From: Nanobdellota archaeon
Lineage (GTDB): Archaea; Nanobdellota; Nanobdellia; Woesearchaeales; JAHJBD01
Length of the DNA: 8,855 nt
Assembly: GCA_018813725.1 (NCBI GenBank)
Contig: JAHJBD010000056.1
Coordinates: 1-8,855 of the forward strand
Reading direction: 5' to 3'
Both the position numbers and the translations under genes were made by a program. Shown one piece after another: positions 4,465 to 8,855 of the stretch (position 1 is the stretch's first letter; each line of letters starts with the position of its first letter). The notes under the pieces were generated by a model. It saw only the letters and a list, made by a program, of their open reading frames with translations. It had not been told where the DNA came from and did not search any database.

Positions 4465-5568
4465 TAGGTGACTTTGAAAAGGAGCAAAATTTGCAGGGAT
4501 TGATCTAGGCTTATAATCTGGGTATTTTTGTGTGAACATATATCCTAAGAATTGGTTACGTTTCACTTCTACAGTGGTCTGGTATGAATCCTTGCCACCT
4601 AGTACCATAACAAAGGAATTTTTTATGCATGGTGCATGGTAAGCGCCGACTATCGGTATAGGAAAATAGCCTTGGCTGATAAGGGTATCAATCTTAGCAT
4701 TGATGCTTTCATGGTATTTAGTCTCAGTCTGATACAAAAGTTTGCCAAATGTGAAAAGTCTTGCATAGTCATCATCAGTCAAAGGCGCTTTTAAAGCTGT
4801 ATTTACTGGAGCTTTAAATTCGTCAGCTGGGTTAAAAGTCTGCCCTACAGGAACGCTTAATATGATATCGATCTTTTCCCATATTTTTGCTGTCTCGCTC
4901 AATACTGTGAGATAGTCTCTTCCAAAAGTGGATTTACGATGGTCTACTCCACAGAACTGCCAGTCAAATTCGCTTGTTATAAGGCTTTCAGGGATCAAAC
5001 CATGATAGGCTCGAGCCTGGTCCTTGGTTAAGATTTTGCTACCAGTATCTATACCTTCTGCGATAAACACTAGCTTATATTGGGAAGCGATCTGGTCCAA
5101 GACAGGCAGCATGCTTCTGAACAATTCTTCGTCTTCACCAGTTGCTAAAACGCGTGTTGGGTCCAGATCATTAGGATCAGCATGGGCTACTCCAAGCGTG
5201 AGGCTGTCTTCGAGAGATAGTCGGCCTGGAAAATTATGGCCTGTTGCTACTTGTTTGATCTCTTCATGCCAGTCAAAAGATCTTTGCGCATATGCTTGAA
5301 GTTGGGGAGTTTCAGGGTTTAGATACCATGCGCCAGCAGCAACTGTAAAACCAGCAATTATCACTGAATAAGCAAAAGTTCTCCTTTTCCTTGAGGTTTG
5401 GGTTGCCCTATTTTGCAGTATCTCGGTCAAAGTTGTTTTGTCAACACCATACTGCTTAGCAAGCTTTTTGATCACCCGTTCTGCACGTTTCTTTTCAGGA
5501 GCAGAGCTACCAGCGCTCATGCGAGATCTATAATCAGAGTATATCTTTAATTCAAGGTCATTGTCCAT
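4456..5568 (-). CDS. Membrane-anchored protein with a TraB/Tiki-like outer domain
   Basis: This 370-residue protein has a cytoplasmic N-terminus of about 63 residues, one transmembrane helix (about 65-83, FAYSVIIAGFTVAAGAWYL) after the basic RKRR stop, and a large domain outside. The cytoplasmic part includes an HTH-like stretch, AERVIKKLAKQYGVDKTTLTEIL (29-51). The outer domain shows, in the right order, GVAH (126-129), VFIAEGID (167-174), FCGVDH (205-210) and VGAYHAP (307-313). This pattern recalls TraB/ChaN/Tiki/EreA-type proteins (GxxH, an acidic residue after a strand, a late GxxH), some of which are metalloproteases or haem-binding. The assignment is tentative and the substrate unknown. 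An ATG start at 5568 fits a TATA box 26 bases upstream. It lies between glyA and folD but on the other strand, so a metabolic link is not implied. Confidence 0.7.
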   Translation of the reverse strand: MDNDLELKIYSDYRSRMSAGSSAPEKKRAERVIKKLAKQYGVDKTTLTEILQNRATQTSRKRRTFAYSVIIAGFTVAAGAWYLNPETPQLQAYAQRSFDWHEEIKQVATGHNFPGRLSLEDSLTLGVAHADPNDLDPTRVLATGEDEELFRSMLPVLDQIASQYKLVFIAEGIDTGSKILTKDQARAYHGLIPESLITSEFDWQFCGVDHRKSTFGRDYLTVLSETAKIWEKIDIILSVPVGQTFNPADEFKAPVNTALKAPLTDDDYARLFTFGKLLYQTETKYHESINAKIDTLISQGYFPIPIVGAYHAPCIKNSFVMVLGGKDSYQTTVEVKRNQFLGYMFTQKYPDYKPRSIPANFAPFQSHLSP

Positions 5569-5590
5569 ATTAGTTTAATATCCAGTTGTG

Positions 5591-5598
5591 TTTTTAAA
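5591..5598 (-). promoter_or_regulatory. TATA-like box of the membrane-protein gene
   Basis: On the minus strand this reads TTTAAAAA, centred 26 bases before ATG 5568, which gives a leaderless mRNA. Confidence 0.5.
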
Positions 5599-5666
5599 GG
5601 TTTAGGTTTGTTACTACCTGTTGGTTAATAATTAACTAGAAGATATTTTATGGAATTTTCAATAAA

Positions 5667-5675
5667 TTTATATTA
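5667..5675 (+). promoter_or_regulatory. TATA box of folD
   Basis: TTTATATTA is centred 26 bases before ATG 5697. This supports that ATG over the GTG at 5679, which would lie only 8 bases from the box. Confidence 0.55.
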
Positions 5676-5696
5676 TATGTGTCCATTCCTTTTGGT

Positions 5697-6527
5697 ATGA
5701 CAGCTGAAATCATAGATGGAAAGGCAGTTGCTTTGAAGATAAGGAGTGAGATCAAAGAGAAAGTCTCCAAGATGAAGCAAAAGCCTGGGCTTGCTGTTGT
5801 GATTGTCGGTGATGATCCTGCTTCTCAAACATATGTTAATATGAAGGAAAAGGCATGCAATGAGATAGGTTATTATTCAGAAAAGATTGAGATGTCAGCA
5901 AAGACAACAGAAAAAGAGTTGCTGAAAAAGGTTTCTGAGCTTAATAATAATCCTAAGATACACGGGTTTATCGTGCAACTTCCACTACCAAAGAATATAG
6001 ATGAAGACAAGATAATTGATGCTATCTCTCCTAAAAAAGATGCTGACGGTTTTCATCCTGTAAGTGTTGGGAATTTGCTTCTTGGAAAAAAGGGAATTGT
6101 ATCTGCAACACCTAAAGGGATAATGAGGCTTCTTGATGAATATAAAGTGGAGCTTGAAGGTAAGCATGCTGTTGTTGTTGGAAGAAGCAATATTGTGGGA
6201 AAGCCAGTCTCGCTTCTTTTGCAGCAGAGAAACTGTACTGTAACTATGTGCAATTCACGGTCAAAGCCTCTTGACTTCTATACAAAGCAGGCTGATATAC
6301 TGGTTGTTGCTGCTGGAAAACCAAATCTTGTCACTGGAGATATGGTCAAGGAAGGGTGCGTCATAATCGATGTTGGAACAAACAAGGTCGATGGTAAGCT
6401 TGTTGGTGACTGTGAGTTTGAAAGCTGCAAAGCAAAAGCATCAAAGATTACTCCTGTACCTGGTGGTGTTGGGCCGATGACTATCGCTATGCTTCTTGAG
6501 AACACAATAGATTGTATGAACAATTAG
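5697..6527 (+). CDS. folD: Methylene-THF dehydrogenase/methenyl-THF cyclohydrolase
   Basis: FolD converts methylene-tetrahydrofolate to methenyl- and then formyl-tetrahydrofolate in the cytoplasm, with NAD(P) as hydride acceptor. The protein has 276 residues, a normal length. Visible family motifs are the GDDPASQTYVNMKEKAC region with the catalytic Tyr and Lys of YVxxK, GFIVQLPLP, KDADGFHPVSVGNLLLG, the Rossmann-type HAVVVGRSNIVGKPVSLLL and the late PVPGGVGPMTIAMLLENT. All expected core motifs are present, so it should be active. ATG 5697 is chosen because the TATA box sits at leaderless spacing; the upstream GTG 5679 would add six residues. The product of GlyA is its substrate, so the two genes together supply formyl groups for purine synthesis or initiator tRNA. 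A kinase gene with its own promoter follows after 31 bases. Confidence 0.96.
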   Translation: MTAEIIDGKAVALKIRSEIKEKVSKMKQKPGLAVVIVGDDPASQTYVNMKEKACNEIGYYSEKIEMSAKTTEKELLKKVSELNNNPKIHGFIVQLPLPKNIDEDKIIDAISPKKDADGFHPVSVGNLLLGKKGIVSATPKGIMRLLDEYKVELEGKHAVVVGRSNIVGKPVSLLLQQRNCTVTMCNSRSKPLDFYTKQADILVVAAGKPNLVTGDMVKEGCVIIDVGTNKVDGKLVGDCEFESCKAKASKITPVPGGVGPMTIAMLLENTIDCMNN

Positions 6528-6537
6528 CTTTTTAAAC
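6528..6537 (+). promoter_or_regulatory. TATA-like box of the short kinase gene
   Basis: CTTTTTAAAC starts directly after the folD stop codon and is centred 26 bases before ATG 6559. The kinase can therefore be transcribed separately from folD as a leaderless mRNA. Confidence 0.5.
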
Positions 6538-6558
6538 TGTTTCTTAATCAGATAGTAT

Positions 6559-7365
6559 ATGGAATATCAAGATATCACTCCATTTACTGTAGGCAGCTAT
6601 TTTGTAGCAGGATGGTTTCCAACAACCTCATTATATGTTGGATTGGACAAAGAGACATTAGAGAAAGTGGTACTTAAGGCAAGCGATCTAAGGCATGTGG
6701 TCAATCCGAATGAGAATGCTCTTGACATGTCAAAGGTTATTCTTGAAAGAGAAAAAAGCCTTATGGACAAGCTTGATCACAAATACATATGCCCTGCAAT
6801 TGAGGTAGTCAAGGGCGAAGAAGATGATGTAGATTTCTTGGTGATGCCTTATCTAAGTAACACTACACTTAATGATTGGCTTGTACATGATGCTAAGCAG
6901 GTAAAATTTCTTTATCTTGGTCATGTTGCAGAGGCTTTAGAACATGCTCACAGCAGAGAGATCATGCACCGAGATATCAAGCCAACCAATATCGCAGTCA
7001 ATGGCCATGGCACATTGTTTGACTGGGGCAATGGTTATGAGCTATCTCGGCCTTGGGTGGTTGGTGACTATGGGAGAGGCACTTATAATTTTATGAGCCC
7101 TGAACAGGTTTCAATCATGCAGCCAACACCAGAACAGGATGTATTTGGTTTTTGTGTTACTGCCTATGTTATGCTAACTACTCACTTTCCTTATAGGGCA
7201 ACTGCAAGAGGCTCTGATTTCAGGCAATTTGACGCAAGAGGTCAAGAATTGGAAGGCACAGGTGATTTTGCAAAACTTTGCATCAAAGGGCTGAATATTG
7301 ATCCTGCAAAAAGACCATGTATCAGCCTTTTAAAAGAAGCCTGTTATGAGGCAGCAACGCAATAA
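6559..7365 (+). CDS. Hanks-type Ser/Thr protein kinase, compact form
   Basis: This 268-residue protein is nearly all kinase domain, cytoplasmic, with no transmembrane segment. Seen are K40 (VVLK, ATP-binding), E64 (ILERE, helix C), the catalytic loop HRDIKPTN (137-144: D139, K141, N144), D155 in DWG where DFG is usual, SPE (180-182) in place of APE, D194 (EQDVFGF) and R252 (DPAKRPC). The glycine-rich loop is degenerate (VGSYFVAGWFPTTSLYVG). With Lys, both Asp and Asn kept, catalysis is likely. The Trp in DWG and the poor glycine loop suggest unusual ATP binding or regulation. The substrate is unknown; no regulatory domain is fused. It converges on a second kinase with a 30-base gap, so the two may act in one signalling pair, though this is inference. 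Confidence 0.88.
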   Translation: MEYQDITPFTVGSYFVAGWFPTTSLYVGLDKETLEKVVLKASDLRHVVNPNENALDMSKVILEREKSLMDKLDHKYICPAIEVVKGEEDDVDFLVMPYLSNTTLNDWLVHDAKQVKFLYLGHVAEALEHAHSREIMHRDIKPTNIAVNGHGTLFDWGNGYELSRPWVVGDYGRGTYNFMSPEQVSIMQPTPEQDVFGFCVTAYVMLTTHFPYRATARGSDFRQFDARGQELEGTGDFAKLCIKGLNIDPAKRPCISLLKEACYEAATQ

Positions 7366-7395
7366 GTTAGAGGGCAGATAATTTTAACATATTGT

Positions 7396-8835
7396 TTAAG
7401 GATCTTTTTGCCATCTTAATCGCCAATAGTCTGCAGCTGCAGACAAAGCTGGAAATTGAAGCTTAGCTAATCCTTTAACATGGTCATAGATGTTTAAGAC
7501 ATGTTCCAATGAAGCTAATTGCCTTTGTGCTTTAGGTGTGTACCCATCTCTTAAGATAGATAGTCTTAACCCCTTTGCACGCATAGGTAAAGTGCTATGT
7601 GATACATCCTCTGGGGTCATTTCTAATTGTAATGCCGCACCCATCAAAGCATATACTAATTCTAAGGCAGAATACCTTTGATCTGGCTCTGGGTCAAGGC
7701 ACCTTTTTACAATAGGCTGCAAGGGTCCAGGTAGTATATCAAGAGATTTATATTCCTGATTTAATATTGCTCGAAGGCAAGAACCTACACACCCCTTGTT
7801 TTTAGTACCATTGATTGCAAAAGGTACATCAAGTACTGATTGGCCTGTAAAAGCTTCATAGATTATCATGCCCATGGTATATATATCTGATTGTATTGAA
7901 ATTTTATCTACATGCCCTTGTTGCAGCATCACCTGGTCTCTTGATAAATACCAAGGAGTGCCATCTAAGGATGAAGGGCCTTTTTTTGGATCAACTATTT
8001 TTGCGATACCATAATCTGTAATTTTTACATCTTCACCATTGTTATGCACAAGAATATTTTCTGGCTTAAGGTCTCTATGTATAACTTTTCTTTTATGAAG
8101 AGAGTATACTCCTTCAGCAGCTTTTATCAAAACCCTTAATGTTTCATTTATTGCGGCTTGATCTTTTTTGTCAGGCCTTAAATCATTTAGAAATTGTCTA
8201 AAATTCACACCAGGCACATATTCCATTATCAGATGCAAGATTCCTTCATGTCCAGGCCATTGGTAATTGCCGCCATTAAACTGATGAACAATTCGGCCAT
8301 TATACGGGTCATCGCCATTTGTGTAAAGTGGCGTGTTGCCTATTGAGAATTCCATGTGCACTCTCCTTTCTAGTACTTGCCTTTGCGCTGCTGGTTTTTC
8401 AGCAAACATCCCATTTGGTTGTTTTGTCTTAAGGTATGATGGCTTAAATACTTTTAACACCGCATCTGCCCCATCATATTTTATCTTAAATATCCATCCA
8501 CAACCCCCGCTTGGAAGAGAAACTGTGTAACTTGCCTGAATCTCTTGACCATAATCAGAAAATGCCCGATCAATAGCTTGTGCACTGGGTTTAATCTCAT
8601 CATTATGGATTTCATCCAAGGCATCTTCTAAGGTAATCTCATGTTGTTTTCGTCTGGATAACCTTATTACTCTCCTACCATCCTCAAAATGCATCTGTCC
8701 AGGTTTAATACTAGCATCAAGACTATCTAGATGAGCATCCAATGATTCAATAATATCTGTATTATGTCCTGTATCCATTTTTGATAACCTGAGAATTGGT
8801 ATTGTAGAATCGTGGTGTTTTATAAATCTTTGCAT
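7396..8835 (-). CDS. Hanks-type Ser/Thr protein kinase with terminal extensions
   Basis: The 479-residue protein has an N-terminal extension of about 100 residues, charged and without recognised domain, then a kinase domain (about 102-400) and a helical C-terminal tail of about 80 residues rich in Leu and Ala. Kinase motifs are the glycine loop LPSGGCGWIFKI (107-118), K128 (AVLKVF), E156 (LERRVHME), HRDLKPEN (253-260: D255, K257, N260), D274 in DYG, GTPWYLSRDQ (292-301) where SRD replaces APE, D317 (SDIYTMG) and R387 (DQRYSALE). There is no transmembrane segment, so it is cytoplasmic. Catalytic residues are complete and activity is likely. The start at ATG 8835 gives the longest frame; ATG 8778 (MDTGHN) is an alternative. 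The promoter is at the window edge and cannot settle this. Functional target unknown. Confidence 0.9.
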   Translation of the reverse strand: MQRFIKHHDSTIPILRLSKMDTGHNTDIIESLDAHLDSLDASIKPGQMHFEDGRRVIRLSRRKQHEITLEDALDEIHNDEIKPSAQAIDRAFSDYGQEIQASYTVSLPSGGCGWIFKIKYDGADAVLKVFKPSYLKTKQPNGMFAEKPAAQRQVLERRVHMEFSIGNTPLYTNGDDPYNGRIVHQFNGGNYQWPGHEGILHLIMEYVPGVNFRQFLNDLRPDKKDQAAINETLRVLIKAAEGVYSLHKRKVIHRDLKPENILVHNNGEDVKITDYGIAKIVDPKKGPSSLDGTPWYLSRDQVMLQQGHVDKISIQSDIYTMGMIIYEAFTGQSVLDVPFAINGTKNKGCVGSCLRAILNQEYKSLDILPGPLQPIVKRCLDPEPDQRYSALELVYALMGAALQLEMTPEDVSHSTLPMRAKGLRLSILRDGYTPKAQRQLASLEHVLNIYDHVKGLAKLQFPALSAAADYWRLRWQKDP

Positions 8836-8837
8836 TG

Positions 8838-8855
8838 AGTTATAAATTATATAAA
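8838..8855 (-). promoter_or_regulatory. AT-rich probable promoter of the long kinase, cut by window edge
   Basis: On the minus strand this reads TTTATATAA followed by TTTATAAC, just upstream of ATG 8835. Both boxes are closer to the ATG than the 25-29 bases seen at other genes here, so the start could lie further downstream or a better box could lie outside the window. Confidence 0.35.

Noticed and set aside
6278..6523. Minus-strand open frames inside folD (also at 5985-6253)
   Set aside because: They lie opposite conserved FolD motifs and have no start signals.

Overview
The window looks like chromosomal DNA of a low-GC archaeon, most likely a DPANN lineage of the Woesearchaeota/Pacearchaeota type. 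Nearly every gene has an archaeal TATA box whose centre lies about 25-29 bases before the start codon, which implies leaderless mRNAs. The set also includes a XerA-like recombinase, archaeal-style winged-helix proteins and Hanks-type kinases next to bacterial-type GlyA and FolD. Taxonomy is inferred from style and gene content only.

Left part (1-711): two divergent small winged-helix DNA-binding proteins. The left one runs off the window. They share a 115-base intergenic region that carries both TATA boxes and a TAAGCC/GGCTTA inverted repeat that could be an operator.

Recombination part (712-2676): about 600 bases without a convincing gene, packed with hairpins. Three elements (798-939, 1096-1181, 1304-1333) share the boundary boxes TAAC-ATC and TGTTA; the first two also share 11-bp GCAACTA.. 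stems, while their interiors differ. They resemble integron attC sites. The sequence between them obeys the cassette rule: the start of each unit is complementary to the left box of its own right-hand site. A 74-codon minus-strand gene ends inside the third element. An inverted, broken copy of that gene's 5' end lies next to it. A complete Xer-type tyrosine recombinase follows, transcribed away from the array. This is the most unusual part of the window: an integron-like layout without a canonical IntI.

Housekeeping part (2679-6527): an unrecognised basic 116-codon protein is divergent from glyA and appears to share one symmetrical TATA box with it. glyA (serine hydroxymethyltransferase) and folD (methylene-tetrahydrofolate dehydrogenase/cyclohydrolase) together make and interconvert one-carbon tetrahydrofolate units. 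Between them, on the minus strand, is a single-pass membrane protein with a TraB/Tiki-like outer domain. Its 3' end overlaps that of glyA.

Right part (6559-8835): two convergent Hanks-type protein kinases, a compact 268-residue one and a 479-residue one with N- and C-terminal extensions. Both keep the catalytic Lys, HRD and Asp residues but vary the DFG and APE motifs.
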